Positions 9,290 to 21,663 of a DNA stretch of 64,000 nucleotides are shown piece after piece. Position 1 is the stretch's first letter, and each line of letters opens with the position of its first letter. Under the pieces are notes generated by a model. The model did not search any database and had not been told where the DNA came from. It worked only from the letters and a program-made list of their open reading frames with translations. The DNA comes from Echria macrotheca (lineage: Eukaryota > Ascomycota > Sordariomycetes > Sordariales > Schizotheciaceae), in contig MU839858.1 in the NCBI GenBank assembly GCA_030411725.1, forward strand, positions 97,494-161,493, read 5' to 3'. A program made the position numbers and the translations under genes.

Positions 9290-12200
9290 TTCAACGACAC
9301 CGTAAGAGAAGCAGGGAGCAAAGGGCCCTAAGCACCTGGTTCCGCTTCGCCTTATCCTGCAGAGTATTTATATCGGAAATGAGAAAAGGCTTGCCCGTGT
9401 TTTGGTCTACCTTGACGACGGGATACACGTCGGCTCCACCCTCAATGACGAATACCCGACGTAGCCTGGGTACAGCCTTCGCGAGCGCACTGCTTGATGG
9501 AAGACAGTGTGTCCGACGTCGTGGACGTAGTGCAGATTGGACTCCAAACCGAGCCCGGGATGCTCGCACAGGAACCGGACAATATCGGCGTGACCCTCAA
9601 AAGCTGCCTCGCCAACCGACTGGTGCGTAGTCAAAATACTCTGGATCGGGCCGGGATCCTTGATATCGGGGTTAACAAGAGCATGATGGAGGTCGAGGTC
9701 CGTCTCGGAAGCCTCAACGAGCTTCCTAATCAGCACCAGACACCCGCAGCTGTCAGCTCGCAGGAGAATGCTGTTTGCACACTCGAGAAGGTCTCCCGAA
9801 GCCGGCTGATAAGGAACCCGAAGATATCTCCCCATTCTTTTTCATCCTGTGCAGCATTCACACGCTGCTATGAGGTGGGCCGTCGTCGAGTGGGGAGATC
9901 CTCGTAGATGAACTACTTGCACTGAAAGAGTGTCGGCCGTAGCTACTAATTCACCAGGAGACTCTGGAGGATGGCAATTTCTCCGCGAAAGACAAGGTGT
10001 TGGACGGCTACCCAGGCCGAGTCTTTCACAAGGATGAACGGGTCGATTCTTACGAGTTACAGCAAGTCGGCCACCGAGGCCTCGAGAAACATAATAGTGG
10101 CGATGATGAGCGGGTCGAGCCCGGACAGGAGCTCGGGAAATACAAGCTCGGGGGTGCGGGAGCAATGAGGCCGTTGCCACTGTTGCAACTAGTTCTCCAG
10201 CCGACGCAAACCTTTCTCGCATAAGATACTTAGCTGGCCTTCACTTGGCCGCTGCGGGGGGGAAATATCGGAGACTTGGTCGCCCCAGTACGCCGTTGCG
10301 AAGGCGAAGAAGTGACCGAAACCGAGCTTCGCAGGATGAAAGTTCGCTTCGGCTAAGTGCCATGAGGGAGTGCTTGTTGCAATAGAGGGGCATTGGTACC
10401 GGGTCTGCTGCCATCATCATCCTCGTCGTCATCGAAAGGGTCTCCGAGAGGAAGGAGTTCGGCTGCAGTACCTTCGTCTTCCCAGCCAGGAGGAAAACTC
10501 TTCTCCCCGACCTCGGCAGGCGGTGCTCTCAAGATTAGCTCCCGGAGAGATGTATGCACAAGACGTAGCGGTGGAGCGTCACCAGAACGCGATGTTGACA
10601 CATCCACGGAGGGACTGATTAAGGTAAATATTCCTATGCTATGAGCCACATCGTCCAACTCCGATAGGGTTGCGGCGTTCTCGCTGGATCGCGTTGAGGG
10701 TGTAAATAGCGGCAGCTAGCCTACCTGTTTAGGCTCAAAGGGCGGCGGGGAACGGCAAGAATCTCGAAGCTGACTTGGAGCAGCTTCGCCTTATCGTCAA
10801 TTCCTTTGTAAGTCTTCTCGAAGAGCTTCCAATACAACTCTGTAAGGCCCTTGGACGAGGGAGGTTGTGTAAGCGTCATCTCCAGGCCGGTCTGGTTCTG
10901 CACACGAATGGACGACAGAAATTGAATGGCGATCCGCAACCATTTTGCCGATCCGTGGGACTTTGCTGTGAGCCCTTCCATGACCCTTGGCAGCAACTCC
11001 CGGGCGAGTCCGTCTCAGCCATAAGGAACGCGGCGATGACCTGATCTCTCTCTCTCTCTCTCAGGCCGTATGTGGACTTCAGTGACGCCCGACAGCAGAA
11101 GTGACACGATCTCGTCGTCATGTATCGAGGAGATAAAGACCTTGAGGCGGGCTCGTTGTTGGATAGGTTGCGAAGCAGGGAGAAGAGCCGGTTTCGCGCA
11201 ACAACAGGACATTCGTCATACGCATCCAGTACGATGAAGACAGGCTCTCTGGAGGAAGATATGATATCGAATAAAAGCTCTCGTAGCTTTTCGTCGGACT
11301 GGGTCGGGTTTCCGGGCATTAGCTGGCTGGTTTCCCTGTACCAGGACCAGATTGTTGTTTGAGGGGCGGGCTTGCGCCGGAGAAACCGAAGCAAGAGACT
11401 GCGGTAGATGTTTCGTAGCTTGCCTAATTTGTGCTCAACCCTGACAATAGTAGGCGCATTAACGGATGGCCTCCCTCGGCTAGTGTGTCGGTGACGTAAG
11501 CCGTCGTCCTCGTCTTGGCGTTTCCCATGTCGCCAAGTAAGGACCAGGAGATTGGAATCTCGCGCCTTCAGTAGGTACCTAGTACGAGTACGAGTTGCTT
11601 GACGTTATCCAACTACAGACTGCGTGTTTCTCGCCGTCCAAGGTCGTTTTGAAAGGATCAGTAGTTGTCCATGCTGAGATCCAGTGCATCACGTACTGAT
11701 GAGTGCGTTAGCGTCAGCATTCGCGAATGGGTTACTTGGGCTCTTGCGGAGGCCACTTACTTAGAGTTTCCGTCTGCTCATCTTTAACTTCCTAAATGGA
11801 CGCAAAGTTCTCAGCCTCGAACAGCTTGGATAGAATATCCGCGTAAGACTTGAAGGACGAGATAATGCTGGCAATGTCAGACTTCAGGGCCTCCAAGGCC
11901 ACTCCTAGGATGAATCTTGACTGTCAAAACAGCATCGCGGTTTTCAGGTAGAACAGCAGCAAGTCCCCGTACACTCTTATCAACGCCTGCCTCATTGCAA
12001 CATCCGTGAGCAAAGGTGGTTCCAAATTTCTGCAGCGGGAGAACATATGGCTTGCCTTGTGAATTTCAGACAGTCGACCATCCCGTGCCACATCCGTGCA
12101 CCGGTCTATGGCCGGATGCGCTCGAGGAAGCCCGCAATATCCTTCGTCATATGATCGAATCATCCGCATATGGCGATAGCAATCTGTATGCCGCATAGCC

Positions 12201-12370
12201 TCCAAGTCTCCCGCGTTCAATATCAAGGACTGGCAAAGGTGTACCGATAGTCCGATACCGAGCGTTTGAACAATTCAAGAGCTCCCACCACGGCCGGCTT
12301 TGCGCTCGCAAAGGGGCTTACAAAGTCGATCGTTGCGTTTAGCCTTTCAAGGTACGGCTTGACCGCATGA
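9290..12370 (-). pseudogene. decayed NACHT-ankyrin (NLR-like) gene
   Basis: Ordered but frame-broken remnants on the minus strand. The N-terminal part (12370-11760) contains ALIRVYGDLLLFYLKTAMLF and ALKSDIASIISSFKSYADILSKLFEAENFASI, resembling the alpha-helical N-terminal region (DUF7708-like) of fungal STAND proteins. Next is a degenerate P-loop GDMGNAKT (near 11520), a Walker B VFIVLDAYDECP (near 11225), LKVFISSIHDDEIVSLLLS (sensor-like), then LVHTSLRELIL and ankyrin-like pieces such as SVGEAAFEGHADIVRFLCEH and HTVFHQAV near 9550-9700. An in-frame amber codon at 11802-11804 follows FASI where EVKDEQTETL continues. Many frameshifts are evident. Such genes act in fungal non-self recognition; this copy looks dead. 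Confidence 0.7.
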
Positions 12371-12966
12371 AGCCCTTTCCGAAGGAACGATATATCGTGG
12401 TGACCTTAGTCTGCTTTATCCAGCTGCTGGAATATTCCCCTGCTGTTGCATGGTCTGAGATGCGGTTTCTCTGCTCAGCGTCCAAAAAGACACGGCCATC
12501 TCATACACTGACTTTGAGATTGCCCAAAATCAGGACCTAGAAGGTCTGGGAGCTCCGTTGGTGTTGCAGCCGGCAACTGGCTTTGGGAATTATCTCAACG
12601 CCCGCAGTAACAGCGCCGTGTTGCAATACCGTCTACTTTGGCAAGTGTTACCCTCTTACTGGCCAAGGTTGGTACCTGAGTTCTGTGCTTACTCTAAGAT
12701 CCTGTTCAGGTCCGCGATTTTGATTACGTGCAGTGATTTCTGTGGCATTCAGAGACCTTCGGCAACGCAGGGGGCGGGAAGGGAACGCATTACCCCAAGC
12801 CCTGGAAAGCTCTCCTCGGCATGAGTAACCCCTCGGCGGAAGAATGACATGGCAGATACCTCAGCGTGCTGGTCTAACCATACTTTTACTAGCTCGAGGA
12901 TTTGGCGCAGAACCTGGAGAGCTCTGCTCTTTTGCTATTACCGTCTATACCACGCTAATCTGACAA
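12371..12966. other. intergenic, nothing recognised
   Basis: No ORF with recognisable features. The left part may be the 5' flank of the NACHT remnant. No repeats seen. Confidence 0.4.
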
Positions 12967-14314
12967 CTAGACGGCGAGATGCTTGTTGAACCAAGGGGAA
13001 GTGGCCCATATCTTATCCACCGATGTCCTGCGGAACAGTTTCGCTGGAGCGGCTGCATTCGGACACCTCGCAGCCTTGAGCCCGCAAGTGTTGCCGCAGC
13101 AAGTCGAAATACAGATCCTGTCCTCCGGACAGTCAGCATCCGAGGAGCACGGCGCACTGGCACATGCTCCCAAGTTGTAGCTGTCAAGGCAATGTGTGAC
13201 TCCTGGGCGTCCTGCGTGTTGTCAGTATGTGCAAAGGAACTGGACAGGGCGGCTGCATTGGAAATAGAAGCACTTACCGACGCTGGCGAAACACAAGCAA
13301 TCCGTGTCTCCACCACCGGCACCACAAGATGTTGGGAATTGACCGCACACAAATGGGTTTGAGCATGGAGCCTCGTTATCGACACAGGTACTAGCAGTGT
13401 AAGTTTGTTCGGCCGAGCAAGAATTCCCGCAACTGCCACAGTTCGCGTTGTTGGCGCTCGTGTCGACGCAAGTATCTCCACACAGCACAGCCGGGGGCGT
13501 GCACACAGGCGGGTTGTTGACGCAAACACCAGTAGTACAGGTCTGGCCGGCGCCGCAAGCCTTTCCACAGACGCTACAGTTCGCGTTATCGGTGCTTAAG
13601 TCGATACAAGTATCGTCGCACAGCTCAGACGGGGCAGTGCATACGGGCGGGTTATCAACGCAGACACCGGCGGTACAGGTCTAATCGGCAGAGCAAGTCT
13701 CTCCACAGATGCCGCAATCCGCATTATCGGAACTTGTATTAATACAAGTGTTGTCGCATAGAACAAGGGCACTCGCACATACGGGCGGGTTTTCGACACA
13801 GATACCGGCGTTACAAGTCTAATCAGCGGAGCAAGTCTGCCCGCAAGTTCCGCAATTCCCATTATCGGCGCCCGTATCAACGCAGATATTCCCACAAAGC
13901 ACAAACGGGTCTATGCAGTGAGGCGGGTTGGGCGGATTGTCGACGCAGACACCAGCGGTACACGTCTGGTCGGCGGAACAAGTCGTCCCACAGGCACCAC
14001 AGTTCGCATTGCCGGCACTCGTGTCGATGCAAACACCACCGCAAAGCTTCTTCTCCGGATGACCCGTTGCCCAAGCAGGTGGGCCACATTCAAAACAGGG
14101 ACCGGCGGCCCTGGCGGCGAGGCGGATGCAGTCGCACCGGTGACCACGTGGAAAGTTGTCTTTGCACCATTTGGCGCATTCGCTGTTCCCTTGTTGTTGC
14201 TCGGCTTGGATCAGAATCGTCGCTGGGGTGGTGTCAATATTTCCGTTGGTGAGGTTGAGCGTGTCATTGGAACGTACCGGTTACGACGAGGAGGAGAGCC
14301 AGGCGGGCAGCCAT
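12967..14314 (-). pseudogene. secreted protein with five Cys-rich tandem modules, two amber stops
   Basis: The start at 14314 gives MAARLALLLVVT, a signal-peptide-like segment. A GTACGT...CAG intron then joins it to ATILIQAEQQQGNSECAKWC. The body is five tandem modules of about 40 residues with the plan C-[GD]-x-x-C-[IV]-[DN]-[TL]-S-x-[DN]-N-x-[ND]-C-x-x-C-G-x-x-C-x-A-x-Q-T-C-x-x-G-[IV]-C-V. A canonical GTAAGT intron (within about 13215-13276) joins CLCFASV to RPGVTHCLDSYNLGAC; the C-terminus has further CC/Cys motifs and ends at TAG 12969-12967. In modules 2 and 3 the Gln of 'SADQTC' is TAG (13683-13681 and 13821-13819), while modules 1, 4 and 5 keep CAG (or GAG-CAG). Apart from those stops the frame is open and both introns work, so it is freshly dead or recoded. 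Function unknown; likely wall-associated or secreted. Confidence 0.7.
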
Positions 14315-14954
14315 AATGATTGACGAGGAGTTGGACCTGGAAAAATTCTTTGAAGTTTCTTCAGTTGGGGAAAGACAGTCCAGCCGTTTCTTTGACTTTA
14401 TTCATTTGCTGGAGTGTGCCCTTGCCAAGCCACCTGCCCCATGCCTTCAGCCCGAATGTTCCAATAGTCCGCTCTGTTTGGGTTGAAGCTTTCCTAAGTA
14501 GGGTTAAGCTTGACGCATAGTCTCAGCTGTTTATTTTTTGGGGACTGGGATGTCTCAACCGCGAGCAATATTGAATCCTCCGAACCTAATTCTTGCAGTT
14601 TATTTCAGTCCCATGTCTTCCAGACCAGCGCCTTCCTCGATCACAAAAGTGCCGGCTGGCTGAAGGATTCGAACGCTTTGGTAAAAACTGTCGAGCTAAT
14701 GGAATTCTTGCTGAGTGCTTAATGAGATTTCGGACTCTGCTGTTCCTCGCAAAAAGTCTCGGGCAGCCAATGTGCAAATCATCCGCTTTCGCGAGATAGG
14801 TAAATTTGCCGTCGGAATAACCCTGGGCTTCTATGGAGACTAAAAACCCTCTACGTACCGCTGCCTAAGTTGATTTCATGGAAGAGCTAGATGTCCCTTC
14901 AGCAACTTTCGTGTCTCGGGGAGTTGGGTTTCTGAAGGAGCTGACTTTATCCGG
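14315..14954. other. intergenic, nothing recognised
   Basis: The upstream region of the Cys-rich module gene. Short frames only; no motif, repeat or RNA gene recognised. Confidence 0.4.
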
Positions 14955-15655
14955 TTCTGATGGTCGGCGCGTCAGCGTGGCATGTCTTGCTGATTAACAC
15001 GTCAATGGGGTTGTCACATAGGGCAAGCCATCTCAAAACCACAAGGGCAGTTGGCGCAACTCTAGTAACAAGAATATCCAAGTCTATTCCGTCGCCGGAA
15101 CCTACCTACGTTGCGATGGCGTATGCCCAGGATCCCCGCATCAGGTCTTTAGCGAACAGGTGAAGTTGCTCTAGCTCCCCTGCAGGGCAGCTCTCGGAAC
15201 ACGAAGCAGTCCGGTAGCTGCTGAAAATGGCGGAGACGGGCCATAGACCCAATATGGACCGCGTTGTAAGGCAGCCGATATTGGGTCTTGTTCTTTCCAC
15301 CAGGGAAAGGATCGCTCGGCACATGGAGTGGATAGCGGAGCTAATCGAGAGATTCCGGTTCCCAGCAACGGTTGAGAGACCCAGGCGGGCCTGAAAAACG
15401 GATTTGTCAACCGATTGACTCTGCGTAAACCGTGGCTTGGATGCAGACAGCAAGCTACACACGGGAGGTACATGTAGTCATTGGGCGATTTGAGTAGGGC
15501 AGACTACTAGGGCGATGATGGCGGAGATGGTAGTCAGGTGGTCTTGAATCCAAACCCACCCTGAAGTCCACTCGTGCTCGGACCTTGGGTTCGGGGATCG
15601 AGAATTGGAAGAGATCGTCAAGTTCGCCCACTGTCAATTTTTCGTCGAATGACAT
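14955..15655 (-). pseudogene. possible ankyrin-family remnant
   Basis: The ATG at 15655 opens MSFDEKLTVGELDDLFQFSIPEPKVRARVDFRVG, which reads like a genuine protein N-terminus. Downstream, in other frames, come SAIFSSYRTASCSESCPAGELEQLHLFAKDLMRGSWAYAIATY and GSGDGIDLDILVTRVAPTALVVLRWLA. The latter has the spacing of fungal ankyrin proteins (an 'x-G-E-L-E-Q-x-x-x-L-F' helix, then position-specific repeats). No continuous frame. Protein-like composition is the main support; the family is tentative. Confidence 0.3.
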
Positions 15656-18189
15656 GTTGGTAGTATGTTTCGAGTCCAGGAAGGCTTTGATCAGGCAGTT
15701 CAGACATTCAAGACTGCGAGGACAATTGAGATGAAAATCAAAAACAAAGACAGGGGAGAAGAGCTGGGAAGGATGGAGCTTGCATCACGCAAAAGGAATC
15801 AGGCTCTGGGGCATTAATGAGTCCTGTCATGGAACCAATGCTTCTCTGAGACTGCCTGAGCTTCATCCGATGCCTTACTGGGGTACCTATTCTGCCTCCA
15901 TGTGCAATTCGAAAGTGCTCCAAGCTGCATTCGTAGATAGATGATTGGAGGAGTCAGTCGGCCTCACTGCAGTGTGCCCTACGATTTCGATTTCGAATGA
16001 ACTGTCGTCTTGGGATTGGGACGCTAGGTTCACACGATGTGGGATGATGTATCCGTGCCATCAGCGCCCTTCAAATTACCACACCGATGCGCCATCAGTG
16101 GGTTGGTTCTAGGGAAGCCAACGCGCCTGTTGCCTCTTTTGCTTCTCTCCTTTCATATCTTCGTCCGACACTACGTGACGGACGGTCGACCACAAAGCCA
16201 GCCAGGTTCTGGTTGAATTTACCGTTGAAAGGAAAACGGATCGGACTACAGACCGAAAGACTCTGCGGAACCCATGGCGCTCAACCCCTCCGTCGGACCT
16301 GGCGTTCTTCGGACACCACACCTGGCCAGACATGGTGACGGGCGACCAACAGAAGAACTCACATCTACCAGAGCCTTCCCTAGCTGTCCTAGTACCTCCG
16401 CTGATGAACACCGGAGACCTTCGACTTCCCATTCTGACAAGGGTCCAGCAATATCAACAGCTCCGAGTGCCGCCACTCGCGTACCAGCGCCAATCTGGTA
16501 GGATAATGTCCGGCCGGGCAGCGGGAACGACCACGAAGATGTCGACCTAGTGATGGACAGACGCGCGGTTTTGTATGGTGCCCAGCTCGCTCTTGATTGA
16601 CATCCGTGACCTGCTCCAAAAATGTCGGATAACGTGCTTGTTCCCTCCAACAAGACCGACAACTGCCTGCCATGGCGTAACTTACCCGGCCCGGTATCTA
16701 CGTAACACGTTCGGCGCAGCCGCATCCCTGATCCAATGGCCTGACTACCCGTTCGCCATGTACAGCGCAACGTTCCAGCGGCACCTATTGACCACGGCCT
16801 AATTGCAAGAGGGTCTCGAGGCCATGGAACATGCCGTCGCTACTGGAGCCGAGGTGAGCGGCATTGTGAGCCTTTCGGAGCTGAGAACCGTGGATTCATT
16901 CGGATACCCTGGAACCGATCGGGGCTGGTGGCATCGTTGCCGGAATTCCTCTGCCGAGCTGATTATTTTTAAAAAAATTGATCCGGAAGGATTACTTGCT
17001 TGTGTCTTTAACGAAAGTAAACGTCTTCAATACCATGAAGGGAACTATGAATCGGGTAGACTCGCTTGCAGAAATATTCCCCTGAGTAGGAAAACTAGTT
17101 ACCGTTTCAACAGAAGTAGAATAATTTCGAATTCCGGGCAACGATGTGCTCGGAATACCTGCAGATTGCAATACCGGGTCTGGCTCTCTCATCTTTACGG
17201 TTCCGATTCCAAACTGCTGGGACTAGGCCCTCAGACGCCGAGCTGCCGGATGTGATATCGACGTCGATTACGCACCTCGTAATCCAGCGGATTCAGTTGC
17301 GGAGGAATCGTCCAAGTTTGTCATGGTATCTTCACTGTGAAACAGCCAGTTTACGGCCCTAAAATCGATACCATGAATTTCCCTTTGCTTCTTCGGAACT
17401 GGGCGGTTGCTGCCTTGGCCTGAGCCAGACTAAGTCATACTAGGTGAAGGGGTTACAGTTTTAGGCTGCCTCGGCTATAGCTGCTACGGGTTTAAAATGG
17501 CGGTGAAGTTATGTATGAGGATCCGGATTTAGGACCTCTACTACCACCACCTAGCCACGCTTTCCTTTATTCCAACTAAAGGAGAAGAAAAAACCTGCAA
17601 TTTTAATACGTCGATAACTTAGGTATGTATATTAAACTAGGATTCTAAAGTGTTGCTCTCAACCTTTTTCAGTATCTCTGAACTCGTTGCGCATAGGTCG
17701 AGTTGTTTATTTTTCTAAACAACTTATCATTATAGACACTTCTTTCACTAAGCGCAATGATGACTAGATAGTGCGACATGCATCATCACAGTTTATCACG
17801 AAGGCTCAGGATTAACAAAGATTGAAAACGTTTGTCACGGAAGTTAACTCCATGCAAGCTTGCAAGCACCAGAAGGATTCATAGCAGTGTAAAATGAGAT
17901 CGCCTGGCAACAGACTTACAGACGTGCACGGATGCTAAATATAGATAGAATTATCAAGGCTGAGTATGCGGGGGAAGGAGGAACTGTCATTGACTTTTTT
18001 TTTATTTATTCATTACGCGTATGTAGCCTCCAGGGCTATAACGCGGCTAGCTAAAGGCCAGCGGTCTATTTACCTATATATTATATCATAGTAGACAGTG
18101 GCTTCCGAGCTAAATGCAATACGCTAGGCTTTTGCCTTTGTTAGAGTGTGGGATCAGTTGGGTTCCTCCAGTATGGCCTAGTGCCTCCC
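15656..18189. other. gene-poor region
   Basis: No gene supported over about 2.5 kb. Frames around 16087-17362 on both strands overlap one another and lack motifs. From about 17480 to 18130 the sequence turns AT-rich with runs such as TATTTACCTATATATTATAT, resembling degraded repeat DNA. No tRNA or rRNA seen. Confidence 0.5.
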
Positions 18190-18695
18190 TGTAACGACCA
18201 ATGCCTGTTGACTGGGTCGACAGGTTCGCAAAGGGGTTAAGGGTCGATCAGGAAGCCAGGGTACGTTCTGGGTCATAGATTGAGGGGCGAGGATAAGGAG
18301 GGGTAGACGTAGAAGCAAGTCCTCTCAGACCCGGGGGGGGGGGGGGGGGCGGGGTTCACTCTGATCAATCGGTCGTATGTAACGATAATAAACAGCAACA
18401 CAATGGTGTTATATGCAGCAGGACACAACTGAAGTAGTTCAATTGACAAAGCGAATACTTGCGTGAGGAACCAGAAGCATTCTTCACACCTTCGTGGGCA
18501 CGATGAGAGCTACCTATACTAACTTGCGCTTGCTCCTTCGGGTCCATCTGGTCTTGGCATGTTCTCGACCCGGGTCTACCGACATAGGGTCCAATCTGAT
18601 TGGCCCCTCCGGGCTTATGGGTCGTCGCACCCTGGACCTAAATGGTATAGTTAGTTCGTGCTTCTCTTTAGGCGGTCATGATCTGGGTCGTGACA
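18190..18695. repeat. candidate solo LTR
   Basis: The segment starts TGTAACGACC and ends GGGTCGTGACA, near-perfect short inverted termini with TG...CA ends, as in many fungal Ty3/Gypsy LTRs. Length is 506 bp. It contains a poly-G run at about 18332-18350 and a palindromic AACACCATTGTGTT-like element near 18400. The flanking five bases (CTCCC and AGCTA) are not an obvious target-site duplication, so the boundaries are tentative. Confidence 0.35.
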
Positions 18696-20035
18696 AGCTA
18701 TCCATTGCTGGCTTATTGACTTGAGTATATTTTGGCACTAAAGAGCGCTACAAAGTTATTCCGCTAAGGAAAGGTGAGGGCTTATTAAAGAATTTCAGGA
18801 ACGCAGTGCCCCAGAACCCTCTTTCTTTTTGGCATCTCACCAAGTTCCTTAGGCGCTACAGACGTGCCCAAGCCCCGCGGTATTAATGGGAAATTTGGCA
18901 GGTTTGATCTTGGTAATGGATATAGTTTCTGTACCTACCCGCCGTCATGGTAGACAAGTCGCCACGGCTGGCAAAGACACATAACAGTAACGAGAGGAAC
19001 AAGATTCTAAGATCGCCGTGCCCTGCGAAGTCCCAAACCATGGGCCTGCAATTCAATCGAGGTTCTGCCCTCAAATGAGAACCTCGTGACATGCAGTGGT
19101 CATGGTCATGCTCACACTGTCAACAATGCCATGCAATAAAAGCGAAAACTTTTCGCTGCCGACTTCGCGCTCAGCTTGCTCCCCTGGGTCCTTGGCCTAT
19201 TGTCCCATCCTGTCCACGAAATATAAAAGGCCCGACCGATGTAAACAACATGACGCATGTGGTTCGTGGATGTGACCCTTGACGGTGATACCGAACCATC
19301 CAAAGAAACCCACCAGCTAGCATAGCCCCCGTTTTACCCGCCGTCTTGGTTCGCCTACCGGGCGGCTAGTGTTAGCGGGTGAGGAATGCGAACCAGATCA
19401 CCGGGTAAGGATTATTACTTTAAGAGTCCTTCGCCATTAGGGTGTTGTTAGCTTGGCGTAAGCCACATCCATGACTTTCATCTGGGGCTGCTGGTCCGCG
19501 TGGCGAATCACCAGAACTTTGGTTCGGTCACTGTCGAATGGTTGGGGGGCTATGCAAAAAAGCAAAGCAGTGCCGAGACCAACCCGAGAAACCGTTGCAT
19601 CGGGCGACTCTTGGCATCGGCAGGACACGCCGGGCTATGAGCGACTCGGACGTTGAGCGTGCCGAAATAATGCCAGTATTGAACAACGGGGCATTGTTCT
19701 GTAAGTCTCGAACCGATTGAGATAGCTGTTCGAGCTGGAAACTCCTTTTTGCGGCCAGCTGAAGATGATGGAGATGTGTGGCCGCTGCCAAGTCGGTATT
19801 GAACCAAGGAGGTTGTAGCTAAGCACTTTGGACCGGTCAATGTTATGGATTGAAGATGGCTGAGGAATTCCAGATAGAAGAGTATAAAACATCCGGAAAT
19901 CCTCGACGTCTTTCATTCAGAACCAGCAAGCCACTGGCATCTTCTTGTTGGGCATCCCCTCTTCTAGAGACTTGGAAGACGACAAACCCCCCAAACACCG
20001 AGCCAAAAACCCCTTTTCACCACAGACAAAACACG
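18696..20035. other. intergenic / upstream region of the secreted-protein gene
   Basis: No gene recognised in about 1.3 kb. Frames near 19437-19840 overlap on both strands without motifs. The last 200 bp are the promoter of the gene at 20036. Confidence 0.5.
19883..19890 (+). promoter_or_regulatory. TATA-like element
   Basis: TATAAAAC about 150 bp upstream of the ATG at 20036, followed by a pyrimidine/CA-rich leader. Position and sequence fit a fungal core promoter for the secreted-protein gene. Confidence 0.45.
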
Positions 20036-20280
20036 ATGAAGGCCACCGCAGGCTTTCTCACAGCCTTCGCGCTGGGCGCACTGGCGGTTCCCGTCGTACC
20101 AGTTGAGGAGAAATCCCCCTATCTGATGCCGGGCCCCGTCCTGGGCGGTGACAAGATCAACATTCTCAAGCCCATCCTGGGCTCTGGCGATGCCAGCCCT
20201 CGAAAGCCTTCCAAGGACGGATATCGTGACCTCAGGCTGAAGAAGGATATCACGCTGGCCTGGAAGAACGGTATGCAACT

Positions 20281-20311
<31 letters not shown>

Positions 20312-21663
20312 GGCTAACACCTATCCTCCAGATGAAGCCCTCACCCAAGCCGTTCTCAAGGCTAACTGGAACGATGCGCCCGAGTACAAGGTCATCAACA
20401 TGGAGGACTTTGGCGACCTTGTCGAGGACGTCGACTGCACAGCGCCGCACCTCTTCATCGACTTCAAGCGCGCCGAGGACATCTCCAACGCGATCCGCGA
20501 ATGGGGTTGGGTCAACGACCAGTCGACGCACAAGCTCGTCGTCTTCGCCAATCACCCCAAGTGCGGCGAGGACGCCACGCGCGAGCCCTTCCTCGTCACC
20601 GCTATCAAGTACGACAAGAAGGAATTCCGCGCCGACATGCAGGTCGAAGCCATCAAGGACTTCGAATCGGTCATCCCTGAGGGCGTGTTGGAAATCGACA
20701 CCCTGATCGACCCGGAGGAGGTGCTCCCGCCGTCCTTTTTCGACGCCGCCACCTCAGACGATGCAAACACCTCCCCGGCCTCCCCCTTGATCAAAACCAA
20801 GCGCGCCGACGCCTCCATATCCCTCTCACTAAACCGGGACATGTCAGGTAACATCTTCCGCATCGAAAAGAATGGCAACTACGTCTCGCTCGACTGTACC
20901 GACTGCGGCACGCGCGGCTACCTGCGCGCCAAGGCCTACGTCCACATCAGCTGGTTCAAGGTGAAGACGGCCTATGTCGAGTTCCGTGCCGAGGGCGTCG
21001 AGGTGCGCGTCAATCTCCTCCTCGAGGCGCACCTCGAGCACCACGTCACGGACCACAAGGTGCTGGTGCCGCTGATGGTCTATGTCGGCATTCCCAAGAT
21101 CATTGCCCTTCGTTTCGGCGCTAACCTTGGCATTGGCTGGGACATTGGGTTTGAGGCCACCGGACGGGTCGGTTGGGGCATTGTGGGGAAGATGGACAAC
21201 AGTTTGTACAGGAACTGTCTCAAGGGATGCAGGGATGTTAACCAAGGGTGAGCTGAACCCAAATACCTTGACAAAATATCAGATGGCTAACAAGAAAACC
21301 AGCTGGGGTATGACATGGACCAAGAAAGACCCCTTCGCATCTGGCGAGATCAAGCTGACAACCGATGTCCACGCCTTTATCAACCCCAACTTCGGCGTCG
21401 ACCTGTTTGGTTTCGGCTACGAGGGCGGCGTCGCCTTTTTGGCCCCGCAGTTCCTAGGCGAGGTCGCCCTGCGTGCGGATACCAACGGCGGCATCTGTGA
21501 CAACCCGGCTACGACTATTGGCTTGGATGTCGAGCTCGCCTACGGATACTCGGCCTTTGCTTATGTGGGGCAGAACTACCAGAACACGAACTGGCAGGCG
21601 GATTTGTTTGCGCCCAAGAGCTTTGTGTTTTATGACCAGTGCTTTCCTATCAAGAACAACTAG
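20036..21663 (+). CDS. large secreted beta-rich protein (DUF7029/DUF7223-like)
   Basis: Predicted 503 aa from exons 20036-20270, 20332-21247 and 21303-21663; all junctions keep frame. Residues 1-18 (MKATAGFLTAFALGALAV) form a signal peptide. An N-terminal domain of about 40-230 carries DGYRDLRLKKDITLAWKN and HLFIDFKRAEDI. A Kex2-type site TKR|AD at 235-236 separates it from a C-terminal domain with paired Cys (DCTDCG, NCLKGC) and many beta-strand-like segments (AYVHISWFKVKTAYVEF, LRADTNGGICDNPATTIGL). This two-part plan matches uncharacterised fungal secreted proteins; I think DUF7029 plus DUF7223 but could not check. Function unknown; extracellular or cell-wall role inferred. Intron 1 contains a run of about 29 T. 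Confidence 0.85.
20283..20311. repeat. poly-T tract inside intron 1
   Basis: About 29 consecutive T between the GTATGC donor (20271) and the CAG acceptor (20331). It occupies about half of the 61-nt intron and may serve as an extended polypyrimidine tract; its length may be inaccurate in the assembly. Confidence 0.9.

Noticed and set aside
11046..11061. (TC)n run read as part of a coding segment
   Set aside because: A short dinucleotide microsatellite inside the NACHT remnant, probably one of its frame-shifting lesions rather than a separate feature.
20321..21245. minus and +2/+3 frames over 20.3-21.2 kb
   Set aside because: Shadows of the well-supported three-exon secreted-protein gene in GC-rich codon-biased DNA.
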